From: DAISKN01 sp963716925
GTDB lineage: Bacteria > Acidobacteriota > Vicinamibacteria > Marinacidobacterales > SMYC01
Direction of reading: 5' to 3'
Assembly (NCBI GenBank): GCA_963716925.1
Contig: CAVQUX010000025.1
Coordinates: forward strand, 248,001 to 312,000
DNA length: 64,000 nt
A program made the translations under genes and the position numbers. The notes below the pieces were generated by a model. It saw only the letters and a list, made by a program, of their open reading frames with translations. It was not told the DNA's origin and did not search any database. Shown piece after piece: positions 52,492 to 60,639 of this stretch; positions within the stretch are counted from its first letter, which is position 1, and every line of letters begins with the position of its first letter.

Positions 52492-55269
52492 ATGCATACC
52501 TTGACCAAAGCTCTTTCGTGCTCCGTCGCTGCCGCGCTTCTTTTGACGGGCTGCTGGCCCGTTCCCCCGCCGGACGACGCCGGCGCCGCCGCCTTCTACG
52601 AGCAATTCCTTCCCCTGGTCCTGGGACGAAGGGTTCGAAACGCTCAAGAAAGGAATTACCTCCTCGACCTCGAGGCGCTCTATGGACGCCAGGTCGTCAT
52701 GGACCTCTTGATGGAAGAGCCCGAGTACGTTGCGACCTGGAAGAACAATCTCCTCCGCGACCTCCAGCTGCAGCGGGATGGAAACCGCGGGCAAAGCGCT
52801 CAGTGTTTCGGCGAGCCCATGCGGTTCGCGGGCGGCGGGGATTCGGGCGAGCTCGCCACCTTCATTCGCGATAATCCCGTCACGAGCAACTATCCGGGAA
52901 CGAACGTGTTCGCCGATCCGGACGCGGAGGCGATCGCCGACGATCCCATCAACATGACGGACGTGGTCGAATCGGCCCTGCGGAGCGACGATCTCTCCGT
53001 GGTCTACAAGGCCTACATGGTGCCTCTCATCGTGGCCGATGGTCTCCTCGGCGCCGAAGAGGTGGGAAAGGCCTTCAACCGCGCGTTTCTCAACCGGAAC
53101 CTCGAATGCAGCGAGTGTCACAACATCGAGACCCAGCTCCTCATCAAGCCGATCCAGATCGACCTGGAGCTTCAGGTGTTCGGCTGCGGCAAGTGCGCCG
53201 GGAATGGTATAGACCAGAGCGAAATCTGGTCCGTCTTCCGCCAGGACGTCACCGGAGACGACGCGCCCGCGGGGCAATCCACGATTCGTCCCTGGGGACT
53301 TCATCCCAGCTGCGGCACCGTGGCCACCGACTTCACCGAGGGTTCTCAGCCGACGGTATTCGCGGGACTCAATGGAGGCTTCATGGGCCTCACGCATCTC
53401 GTCGATCAGTTCAGCGCGGGCGTCGAATCGATCCGGTCGGGCGGATTGAGCTTTTCGGGAGGGACGATCCCCGGCAACCAGGAGCTGCCTCCCGCCCAGT
53501 CGCTGGTGTACATGGTCTCGGCGAAGATCGTCGAAGACGTATGGGAGGACCTGGTCGGCTCCCCGCTCACCGAAGCCCACTATTTCGCCAAGAACGAGGA
53601 TCAGAGAGACATGCAGCGCTTTCTCACCGAGAGCTTCATCGGGAGCGACTGGTCGCTCAAGGAGCTCATTTCCCTGATCATGGTGACCGGCTACGCGAAC
53701 CGGCGCGCTCCCGCTCAGAGCACTCAAGCTTCGCCGAGCGTCCTCGCCCCGATCTTCGAGGCGTTCGCGGGACCCGCGAACGGCCAGGGAGATCTCGTTT
53801 TCCGGTATCCGCCCCACTCGCTCTTCTCCCAGCTGCGCGGGAGCCTCGGCTGGCCGAAATGGAACGCCTTCCCCGACGAGGACGCCTATCCGAGCCTCGA
53901 GCTGAACCGCGATCTCGAGCAGTACCTGTCCGACAGCTCCGCGGGCGCGAGGGACTGGGGTTTTCAGAGCCTTCTCGCCTGGGAAGCCGCCGTCGCGACC
54001 TGCGAGAACCCCGGCAACGGCTCGGATTGGATCGATCGTCTTCTGCAGTCGGTCGAGGATTTCGACGACGACCATCCGGACGACCCGATCACGGTGCGGG
54101 ACGTCGTGAGGACGGTAAAGGACCGGCTCATCGGAGACGCGCGTATCTCGAATGGGCCGGGCGTCGTCATCGATGACTACGAGAACGACGACGGCGGAAT
54201 CTGCTGCGCCCCCGAGCCGCCCGACGACTACGCGAACCCCGACGGTGGCGGCGACGGTCCCGGCGACCTCGCACCGCTCCCTCCCCTGGATGCCGAGACG
54301 GAGCTCGAAGGTCTCGAAGCGATGTTCGGGACCGCGCTCCACAACCCCACGAGCTCGGTTTCCGAGCTCGAGCTCAAGGTGAGACGGTTCTGCGGGACGC
54401 TCCTCAAATCGCCGCAGCGAACGCTCTCCGGAATCGTCGATCGCGAGGCGCTGATGGATCCGGTGGTGCCGCGCCTCCTGGTCGGAAACGCGGGAGAGCC
54501 CGCGACCTATCAGCAGATCTGTGAGAGCTATCGGCCGGGATTGGCGGCGCTCGGTCGCGACGTGAGCTGCGGGCCGGGAGGCGTTTCCGAGACTCCGGGC
54601 ATCACCATCGAGCCGAACCCGCATGACGCCGCGCGGCGGGAGGACGCGGCGAAGCGCGTTCGGAGCTTCCTCGCGTCGATCGAGGGACAGTCTCAGCGCG
54701 CGTCTTTCAGGGACCCGAGGAGCGGCGGGCCGATTCCCGAGGAAGACCTCGAGATGCTGCTCGACTGGGCGCAATCCTTGCCACCCGAAGAGCTCGTGGA
54801 AAAGCTCCCGTCGGCGCTCCTCCATGGAGCGCCCCCGGATGCGGAATCCTATGACCGGATGCTCCAGGAGGCTCGGCGAACGCTCGAGCGCTGCGAGAGC
54901 GACGCCGACGGGGACGGGATCTGTGACACGGTCGATCCCTGCCTCTTCTATCCGAACCGGCTCCCGCTAGTCGATACCAACCGGGACGGGCTTCCGGACG
55001 AGTGCCAGTGCGGAGATGGGAACGGCTCGGGAAGCTACGAGACTGCGGACGTCAAGATCGCATCCGACTGCGCCGCGACCGATCCGGCTGCCGCACGGAT
55101 CCAGAGCTGCATACTCGGAATCGCCCGGGGCGACGCCAACGGAAGCGGCCGCTTCGAGAGGGACGACTCGCTGCTCATCGACGCCGTACTTCGCGGGACC
55201 GCTCCCGCTCATTCCCTCCGCTGCGCTCTCCGGCCGGAAGGTACGAAACCCGGAGCCGCCAGGCGGTAA
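52492..55269 (+). CDS. Lipoprotein with CXXCH motif and C-terminal dockerin/TSP3-like calcium repeats
   Basis: A 925-residue protein. The lipobox is LLTGC with Cys21. One haem-type motif CSECH lies near residue 207 (LECSECHN), close in feel to the DUF1549 CXXCH region. The C-terminus (about 800-905) has calcium-binding repeats: SDADGDGICDTVDPC (thrombospondin type 3) and two dockerin-like loops (CGDGNGSG, GDANGSGRFERDD). It follows the DUF1501 gene by 26 bp; GGGAG precedes the ATG. It is probably an outer-surface partner of the Tat protein; the catalytic role is unknown. Confidence 0.75.
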   Translation: MHTLTKALSCSVAAALLLTGCWPVPPPDDAGAAAFYEQFLPLVLGRRVRNAQERNYLLDLEALYGRQVVMDLLMEEPEYVATWKNNLLRDLQLQRDGNRGQSAQCFGEPMRFAGGGDSGELATFIRDNPVTSNYPGTNVFADPDAEAIADDPINMTDVVESALRSDDLSVVYKAYMVPLIVADGLLGAEEVGKAFNRAFLNRNLECSECHNIETQLLIKPIQIDLELQVFGCGKCAGNGIDQSEIWSVFRQDVTGDDAPAGQSTIRPWGLHPSCGTVATDFTEGSQPTVFAGLNGGFMGLTHLVDQFSAGVESIRSGGLSFSGGTIPGNQELPPAQSLVYMVSAKIVEDVWEDLVGSPLTEAHYFAKNEDQRDMQRFLTESFIGSDWSLKELISLIMVTGYANRRAPAQSTQASPSVLAPIFEAFAGPANGQGDLVFRYPPHSLFSQLRGSLGWPKWNAFPDEDAYPSLELNRDLEQYLSDSSAGARDWGFQSLLAWEAAVATCENPGNGSDWIDRLLQSVEDFDDDHPDDPITVRDVVRTVKDRLIGDARISNGPGVVIDDYENDDGGICCAPEPPDDYANPDGGGDGPGDLAPLPPLDAETELEGLEAMFGTALHNPTSSVSELELKVRRFCGTLLKSPQRTLSGIVDREALMDPVVPRLLVGNAGEPATYQQICESYRPGLAALGRDVSCGPGGVSETPGITIEPNPHDAARREDAAKRVRSFLASIEGQSQRASFRDPRSGGPIPEEDLEMLLDWAQSLPPEELVEKLPSALLHGAPPDAESYDRMLQEARRTLERCESDADGDGICDTVDPCLFYPNRLPLVDTNRDGLPDECQCGDGNGSGSYETADVKIASDCAATDPAAARIQSCILGIARGDANGSGRFERDDSLLIDAVLRGTAPAHSLRCALRPEGTKPGAARR

Positions 55270-55398
55270 CGGCGATCGAGCCGGGTGGGGCGGGATCCTC
55301 GACACGGAGGGTCTCGCCCCACTCTTCCATTCGCCGAGAGGGAGAGTCACGCGGACGCCAGCCCGGCTGACGAGATCGGCCTCGTAGGGCGGCGGCGG

Positions 55399-55404
55399 TA
55401 TACT
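55399..55404 (+). promoter_or_regulatory. Candidate -10 (TATACT) for the MFS gene
   Basis: TATACT ends 11 nt before the ATG at 55416, with a C-rich stretch and no Shine-Dalgarno sequence between. The predicted leader is about 5 nt. Confidence 0.4.
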
Positions 55405-55415
55405 CCTGCGCCCCC

Positions 55416-56672
55416 ATGAGCAGGAGTCGCCCCGTCCGCAGCAGAGTTCTCGGCTTCGCGTTCGCGCTCTCGGTCATCACCTACCTCGACCGGGTCTGCA
55501 TCTCGACGGCGGCGCCCTACATCACGAAAGAGCTCGGGCTCACCATGCTCCAGATGAGCGTGGTCTTCAGCGCCTTCACCCTCGCTTACTCGCTCTTCGA
55601 GATCCCCTCCGGCTGGCTCGCGGATACCCGCGGCGCGCGGTCGGTCCTCACCCGCATCGTTCTCTGGTGGTCCGCGTTCACCATGCTGACCGGCGCCGTC
55701 TGGAGCTACGCTTCACTCGTCGCCACGCGGTTTCTCTTCGGCGCGGGGGAAGCCGGGGCGTTTCCCGGAGTCTCGCGCGCGTTCTCCCGATGGTTCCCCC
55801 TCCGCGAGCGCGGTCGCGCGAACGGGTATCTCTTCCTCGGCTCTCGCGTGGGAGGTGCCATAGCGCCGGCGCTCTCGCTCCTCGCCATCCACCAATGGGG
55901 CTGGAGGTTCAGCTTCGTCGCCTTCGGAAGCATCGGCCTCGTCTGGGCATTTCTCTGGTACCGTTTCTTCCGCGACGAGCCGGAGGACCATCCCGCGGCG
56001 AGCCCGAGCGAGATCGAATGGATCCGCCAGGACGGACCGAGAGAAAAGGCTCACCCCGTCGTCCCCTGGGCGAAGCTCATCGCGAGCCGAAACCTCTACG
56101 CGATCTGCGGCATGTACTTCGCCTTCGGCTACGGTCTCTATTTCTATTTCACCTGGCTCCCGACGTACCTCATCCAGGTCCTCGGATTCTCCGCCTTCGC
56201 CGGCGGCGCCCTCGCGGGACTTCCGTTCGTGCTCGCGGGAGGAGCCGACATTCTCGGGGGCTACCTCACCGACCGCCTCTCGTCCCTTCGCGGCCTCAAG
56301 GTGGGCCGCTCGGCCCTCGGATGCTGCGCCTTTCTCGGGTCGGCCTTCCTCCTCGTCGGGTCGACGGCCGTCGACGACCGGCTCTCGAAAGCGATTCTCA
56401 TCGCGCTCGCGCTCGCTTCCGCGGATCTCGGACTCGCCGCCGCCTGGGCGGTATGCCTCGATGTCGGCCGCCGCCACGCGGGTGTGGTCACGGGGGCGAT
56501 GAACACCTTCGGCAACCTCGGCGGCATGTTCGCGCCTCTGGTGGTCGGATACGTCGTCCAGAGATTCGGCTCCTGGAACGTCGCCTTCCAGGTTTCCGCC
56601 GCGATCTACGCCGCGGGAGGGCTGCTCTGGCTCCTCATCGACCCGACCCGCCGTCTCAACGAAGAGGCGTAG
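55416..56672 (+). CDS. MFS transporter (anion:cation symporter-like)
   Basis: A 418-residue protein with about 12 membrane segments in two halves. The first-half loop signature is GWLADTRGAR. Conserved features TYLDRVCISTAAPYI and GAGEAGAFPGVSRAFSRWFP are typical of the anion:cation symporter group that takes up organic acids or hexuronates. The substrate is not certain. A truncated copy of its first 15 codons lies at 46164. It ends 17 bp inside the convergent LVIVD gene. Confidence 0.85.
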   Translation: MSRSRPVRSRVLGFAFALSVITYLDRVCISTAAPYITKELGLTMLQMSVVFSAFTLAYSLFEIPSGWLADTRGARSVLTRIVLWWSAFTMLTGAVWSYASLVATRFLFGAGEAGAFPGVSRAFSRWFPLRERGRANGYLFLGSRVGGAIAPALSLLAIHQWGWRFSFVAFGSIGLVWAFLWYRFFRDEPEDHPAASPSEIEWIRQDGPREKAHPVVPWAKLIASRNLYAICGMYFAFGYGLYFYFTWLPTYLIQVLGFSAFAGGALAGLPFVLAGGADILGGYLTDRLSSLRGLKVGRSALGCCAFLGSAFLLVGSTAVDDRLSKAILIALALASADLGLAAAWAVCLDVGRRHAGVVTGAMNTFGNLGGMFAPLVVGYVVQRFGSWNVAFQVSAAIYAAGGLLWLLIDPTRRLNEEA

Positions 56673-57921
56673 CTCCCGTGTACTCGAGGATGTAGAGACC
56701 GCCGGTGTCGCGGTCGTTGGCGTAGATCCATCCCTTCTCGTCGACGTACAGGTCGTTCAACTGGATGGCGCCCGTCCGGTTCCCTGGAGGAGCCTCCGGG
56801 ATCAGGTACGCGATCTCATCCGGATGGCCGGGGTCGGCGATCGAATAGATGCGTACGCCTCCCGAAAAGAACGTGGCGACCACCGTCTCCTTCAGAGTCT
56901 TCGAGTACGGACCCGGCCGGTTCACGTGGATGTTGTGGGCCCCGAATCGACCTCCGCGCTTGCAGAGCTCCTCGAGGTTCGAAGGCGACGGAAACACGGC
57001 GAATGGATTGGGGTTCCTCTCGTCGGCGATGTCCACCATCCAGATGCGCTTCGGCCAGTCCTCGCAGCGATCCCGCACCGCCTCTTCCGCAGCTACCAGT
57101 AGGTTTCTATCGAAGAGCGGAAGCGCGGTGTGCGCATAGCCGACTTCCGGCGGATACCAGGCGCGGCGCGCGACGAGCTTCGGCAGCGTGGGGTCCGCGA
57201 TGTCGAGAATGACGACGCCGCCGTCGATCCAGCCGACGTAGGCACGGTCGGGCCGATCCTCGGAGACGAACGGCGAATGCATGCGGTATCCGCCGTCGAT
57301 CGGAAGCCGCGGCGGCGGAGGCTCGGAGTCGCCCTCGCGCGTGCCGGGCATCCACCATCGACCCACTTCTCGCGGGCTTCGCGGATCGCGCAGGTCCACG
57401 ACCATGAAGAACTGATCGTCGCTCGGATGCGTCGGCACGAAATCCGAAGCGCCGGTCGCGAGGTACGCGTACTTTCCGTCGACGAACCAGAGGAAGTGAA
57501 CGCCTCGCGAGTGCGGGCCGGACGTGTCGAAGAACGCGAGCTCCTTCGGAGACTCGGGAGAGGAGACGTCGAAGACGCGCATTCCCGCATGGGGGAGCCC
57601 GACGCGCGCCGTCTGATGGGCGACGGCAAGGATCGAGCCCGAGAGTCCGAGCGAGTTGCATCGCACGTCGGGGCTCACGGTCTCGACCTGAGTCAGGACC
57701 ACTGGCTCGCGCACGTCGGTGACGTCGACGACGCTGAAGCAGACCGGAGCGCTCTCGTGCGCGAGGAAGAGGATCCGACGTCCCCCGTCATACTCACGGA
57801 GCGCCAGCCCCTCTCCTCCGTTACCCCGCCCGCGGAGATCGCTCTGTCCCACGATGCGGAGGTTCAAAGCCTCAGGCTCGACTGCGCCAACCAGCAGAAG
57901 GAGGGCGAAAAGCGACCGCAT
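56656..57921 (-). CDS. LVIVD-repeat secreted beta-propeller protein
   Basis: A 421-residue protein with a signal peptide (RSLFALLLLVGAVEPEA). The body has LVIVD-type repeats, as in VFDVSSPESPKELAF, MVVDLRDPRSPREVGRW and ILDIADPTLPKLVA, which form a beta-propeller. No enzymatic motif is seen. I chose the ATG at 57921; the longer frame upstream is not coding. It is divergent from the gene at 57942 with a 20-bp gap. Confidence 0.8.
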   Translation of the reverse strand: MRSLFALLLLVGAVEPEALNLRIVGQSDLRGRGNGGEGLALREYDGGRRILFLAHESAPVCFSVVDVTDVREPVVLTQVETVSPDVRCNSLGLSGSILAVAHQTARVGLPHAGMRVFDVSSPESPKELAFFDTSGPHSRGVHFLWFVDGKYAYLATGASDFVPTHPSDDQFFMVVDLRDPRSPREVGRWWMPGTREGDSEPPPPRLPIDGGYRMHSPFVSEDRPDRAYVGWIDGGVVILDIADPTLPKLVARRAWYPPEVGYAHTALPLFDRNLLVAAEEAVRDRCEDWPKRIWMVDIADERNPNPFAVFPSPSNLEELCKRGGRFGAHNIHVNRPGPYSKTLKETVVATFFSGGVRIYSIADPGHPDEIAYLIPEAPPGNRTGAIQLNDLYVDEKGWIYANDRDTGGLYILEYTGATPLR

Positions 57922-57928
57922 GAGGAGG

Positions 57929-57935
57929 TACAGTA
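57929..57935. promoter_or_regulatory. Overlapping divergent -10 elements
   Basis: TACAGT (plus, 57929-57934) lies 7 nt before the ATG at 57942, and TACTGT (minus, 57930-57935) lies 8 nt before the ATG at 57921. Both start codons are within 20 bp, so the two promoters would overlap almost completely. Confidence 0.35.
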
Positions 57936-57941
57936 GCACCC

Positions 57942-58664
57942 ATGACCGCCTATCGGCTCCGCTGGATACTCCTCGTCCTGGCGTTGATATGCCTGGCGGC
58001 CGCGCTGTGGTGGCTGGCGGCTCCGCTCGTGTGGGATATCGAAGACGGTAAGATGAGGATCGTACCGTGGCGGTTTCTACCCACAGCGTTCTTGAACATC
58101 TTCGTCGAGCTCGATTCGGAATCTTCCGAGTACGCGGCGAACGTCGCGGGCTTTCTGGGCGTCCTGCTGGTTGCTCAATGGATGTTCCTCCGCCCTCGCC
58201 GGGGTTTTCGGCTGCGCCTCGGAGAGACCGCGCGCCCGATGAGATCCGCGGTCGTCGCCGCGGCGTTCCTGGCAATGATGCTGACGGTGGGAGGGATCGC
58301 TACGCTGCTGGAGCTCGCCGACCTCTGGAACAGCGCCCTCGAGACTGAATGGTACGTTCCCTCGGCCTCGCGTCGTCGTCTGGCTCGTGTGGGCGGTCGT
58401 GTTCTACGCGTACTGGCGAAAGGGAACCCGGTTCGAGCAGCTCCGGCGTCTGGCCCACGGCCTCATCGCGGGAAGCATCCTCGAGCTCGTGGTGGCGACC
58501 GGCGTGTACGCGTGGAAGCCCGACAAAGATGACTGTTGGTGCGCCCGCGGGCTCGTACGCGGGCCTGGTACTCGGCGCCACCGTCATGATCTGGGCTTTC
58601 GGCCCCGGGCTGCTCTTTCTCTTCCTGCGCGAAGCACGGTATCGAACGGAACGACTCGCCGTGA
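57942..58664 (+). pseudogene. Membrane protein gene with two +1 frame disruptions
   Basis: Three reading frames together encode one membrane protein of about 240 residues: 57942 to about 58345 (RLRWILLVLALICLAAALWWL, a further segment near residue 120), then about 58350 to 58545 (WAVVFYAYWRKGTRFEQLRR), then about 58545 to 58664 (YAGLVLGATVMIWAFGPGLLF). Each change needs one extra base to be removed. Hydrophobicity continues across both joins, so the original gene was a four-to-five-segment membrane protein. Consensus errors or recent decay could explain it. I do not recognise the family. Confidence 0.6.
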
Positions 58665-58665
58665 G

Positions 58666-59053
58666 TCACTCGTACCGGAGCGCCGCGAGGGGCTCGACCT
58701 GGAGAGCTCGTCGGGTCGGTATCCAGGCGGCGACGGCGGCAACGACCCCCAGGGACGCCGCCGCCGCGAGGCTCAGCGCGCCCTCCGGGGTCGCGTAGAG
58801 AACGCTCGCGAGAGCGCGCATCGCCACGAACGAGAGCGCGAGACCGAGAGCCGAGCTCACGCAGACGAGGAGCGCCGTGCGCTTCAGCAGGGCGCCGATC
58901 ACGTCCCGCGGGCTCGCCCCCAGGACCACCCGAATTCCAATCTCCCGGGTTCGCCGCGGGTCGAAGCCGTATCGCGAGCTCAGTGCCTGCTGGAGCGTCC
59001 GGACCATCATCAGGGTGCTCGAGACGAGGACGAACGAGCTCGGATTGGAACGG
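58666..59053 (-). pseudogene. C-terminal fragment of an ADOP-type ABC permease, internally deleted
   Basis: The fragment reads FVLVSSTLMMVRTLQQALSS and YGFDP, the mid-protein signature of MacB/FtsX-type ADOP permeases, joined directly to RRTREIGIRVVLGASPRDVI and the last membrane segments, which lie roughly 300 residues further on in intact proteins. A large internal deletion at FDP|RRTREIG is therefore likely. It lies on the minus strand, with the N-terminal fragment of the same orientation beyond the VapBC genes. Confidence 0.65.
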
Positions 59054-59059
59054 CTGCGG

Positions 59060-59452
59060 CTAGACCGCCGAGAGTGTCACGTCCGTGTGGCCGAAGTCAT
59101 CCCCTTTGAACAGGAGCGGTTCTCCAAGCACGATAGCGAGCGCGTAGGAAAAGCAGTCGCCGTAATTGAGCCCGGCACGATGACGGCCCTTTCCGAATCG
59201 GGTGAAGGCACGCCGCGCAGCGGTCGCTTGCTCGAGATCGAGAGGGACGAGACGAATTCCCGCGCGCCCGACGAAGAGATCGAGGTCGGACAACCCGTCG
59301 GCGTCGGCGCGCGCCTCCATAACGATCGACGCCTCGACCCAAGTCGCGACCGACATCAGCCGCGAGTCGGATCCCTCGATTGCCTCGTTGAATCGGCGCC
59401 GCTCCGGCTCGTTCTGAAGGATTGCGAGAATTGCCGAGGTGTCAATCACCAT
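59060..59452 (-). CDS. vapC: VapC-type PIN-domain toxin ribonuclease
   Basis: A 130-residue PIN-domain protein. The first acidic residue is in VIDTSAILAIL; further acidic residues are in ASIVMEA, GDCFSYALA and KGDDFGHTDV, giving the acidic metal site of VapC toxins. It cleaves specific RNAs, commonly tRNA or rRNA, when the antitoxin is lost. The ATG follows directly on the vapB stop with no gap. The gene lies inside the remains of an ADOP permease. Confidence 0.9.
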   Translation of the reverse strand: MVIDTSAILAILQNEPERRRFNEAIEGSDSRLMSVATWVEASIVMEARADADGLSDLDLFVGRAGIRLVPLDLEQATAARRAFTRFGKGRHRAGLNYGDCFSYALAIVLGEPLLFKGDDFGHTDVTLSAV

Positions 59453-59707
59453 TCAACGAGGGAGCCCGTTCTCGTCGTACCCGAGGATTTCCTCCGCCGG
59501 TCGAGCATCAAGGACCGGACGTCGAGAGGCGCGGAGGGCGATTTCGTCGAGTTCGTCGGCGAGACGGCGATTCGACCGCTCGCGCCGCAAACGATCGAGG
59601 CGGTCGCGAAGCGCCCGAACGACAGCTTCAGTTTTCGTTTCACCCGTAAGTTTGGCAAGCGCTGCTGCAAGCCTCTCTGCCTCGGCGTTTCTGATGTTTA
59701 GAGCCAT
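59453..59707 (-). CDS. vapB: VapB-type antitoxin
   Basis: An 84-residue protein with an N-terminal ALNIRNAEAERLAAALAKLTGETKTEAVVRAL, the DNA-binding motif of the PSK/Rv0623-type VapB family. The Arg-rich centre and a C-terminal RRPVLDARPAEEILGYDENG region are the toxin-binding part. It neutralises VapC and represses the operon. GGGGAAG lies just before the ATG. The pair lies between the two halves of a broken ADOP permease gene. Confidence 0.88.
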   Translation of the reverse strand: MALNIRNAEAERLAAALAKLTGETKTEAVVRALRDRLDRLRRERSNRRLADELDEIALRASRRPVLDARPAEEILGYDENGLPR

Positions 59708-59769
59708 GCTTCCCCACAGAACCTATCAATCTACACAGTATCATCGCGGAAGCTGGTCGGACTGTCAAG

Positions 59770-60092
59770 AGGTAACCCCAGAGGCGAGCTTTCTCGCCGC
59801 CGCGATTCACGTGAATCGGCATGACGCGCAAAGCGGCGACGTCATGGAAGACTTCGTTCCCCTCCCGGATGTCGAGGTAGTTCGGAAACGAGAACCCCGG
59901 CGCCTCGCCGGTGTGCAGGCTCACGAGGCGCTCCGAATCGGAAACCGGGAGAGGCCGAAGAAGCAGGAAGTTCACCAGGCTGAAGACCACGGTGCTGAAT
60001 CCGATTCCGAGAGCGAGGGTGGCGATCGCGGCGAACGAGAAGGCCGGCCGCTGGCGCAATCGGCGGAGGGCGTGGCGAAGCTCGAAGGTCAT
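59770..60092 (-). pseudogene. N-terminal fragment of an ADOP-type ABC permease
   Basis: About 108 codons from the ATG at 60092 read FELRHALRRLRQRPAFSFAA, then TLALGIGFSTVVFSLVNFLL and FPNYLDIREGNEVFHDVAAL, the diagnostic MacB-PCD start of ADOP proteins. Resemblance stops near 59770, just upstream of vapB, and the frame then runs into unrelated sequence. An intact gene would have around 800 codons. The VapBC module appears to have replaced the middle. Confidence 0.75.
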
Positions 60093-60120
60093 GGCGGTGC
60101 CTCCGACTTTCGACGCCGAC

Positions 60121-60328
60121 CCCGATTCATTCTCCGCCGGCACAGGGGCGCGTGCCGCGAGTTCCTGACCGCGTCAATTTTTTCCGGCCCGCGAAGTCCC
60201 CGTCGGCCGCGGGCTGAATACTTTCACAGGACGACTCCCGATTCATTCTCCGCCGGCACAGGGGCGCGTCCGCGAGTCTCCTGACCGCGTCAATTTTTTC
60301 CGGCCTGCGAGGTCCCCTTCGGCCGCGG
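60121..60328. repeat. Two 92-bp direct repeats, 116-bp period
   Basis: Copies at 60121-60212 and 60237-60328 are the same length and differ at only a few positions, including a compensating 1-bp indel pair. A unique 24-bp spacer separates them. Each contains CTGACCGCGTCA with a small TGAC-CGC-GTCA palindrome and an AATTTTTT run. The first copy lies just upstream of the ADOP N-terminal fragment; the second abuts the relic at 60335. No open frame in it looks like a gene. Confidence 0.8.
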
Positions 60329-60334
60329 CTATGG

Positions 60335-60635
60335 ACGGGACGGAGCCCTCCCGCCAACCACGTCTTCGCTCGGAAGAAGCCTTCCCTGGAGCGACCATCC
60401 GAGCAGATCGAAGCAGCCGCTGGTGCACGAGGCAACCCTATGGGCGAGCTGCTGCCGGATTTACGTGGTAATCGGACGACGCGCAAAGCGGTGCGGGCGA
60501 CGGCAAAGAACCTCCGTCCTCTTCCCGCACGTCGAGGTAGCGGAACGCAGCACTCGGTGCTCCGCCGGCGGTACCACCAGGCTCTGCATGAAACTGCAGA
60601 AAGGCCGAGCAGGAAGTTCGACGAGCTGAGAGATC
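60335..60635 (-). pseudogene. Decayed relic of a second ADOP permease N-terminus
   Basis: The DNA aligns with the N-terminal ADOP fragment on the same strand: GACGCGCAAAGCGG occurs at both 59824 and 60479, GTCGAGGTAG follows in each, and CAGGAAGTTC occurs near 59966 and 60609. Read with frame changes it gives YLDVRE, then CFDLLGWSLQGRLLPSED, as in ADOP proteins. Several frameshifts show it is long dead. It ends at the 92-bp repeat on one side and meets an oppositely oriented fragment on the other. Confidence 0.6.
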
Positions 60636-60639
60636 GCGT

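Noticed and set aside
54900..55200. Dockerin-like repeats as evidence of a cellulosome
   Set aside because: No cohesin, scaffoldin or glycoside hydrolase is present; such calcium repeats are common in unrelated surface proteins.
60121..60328. CRISPR array from the direct repeats
   Set aside because: Only two copies exist, the unit is 92 bp with a single 24-bp spacer, and no cas genes are nearby.
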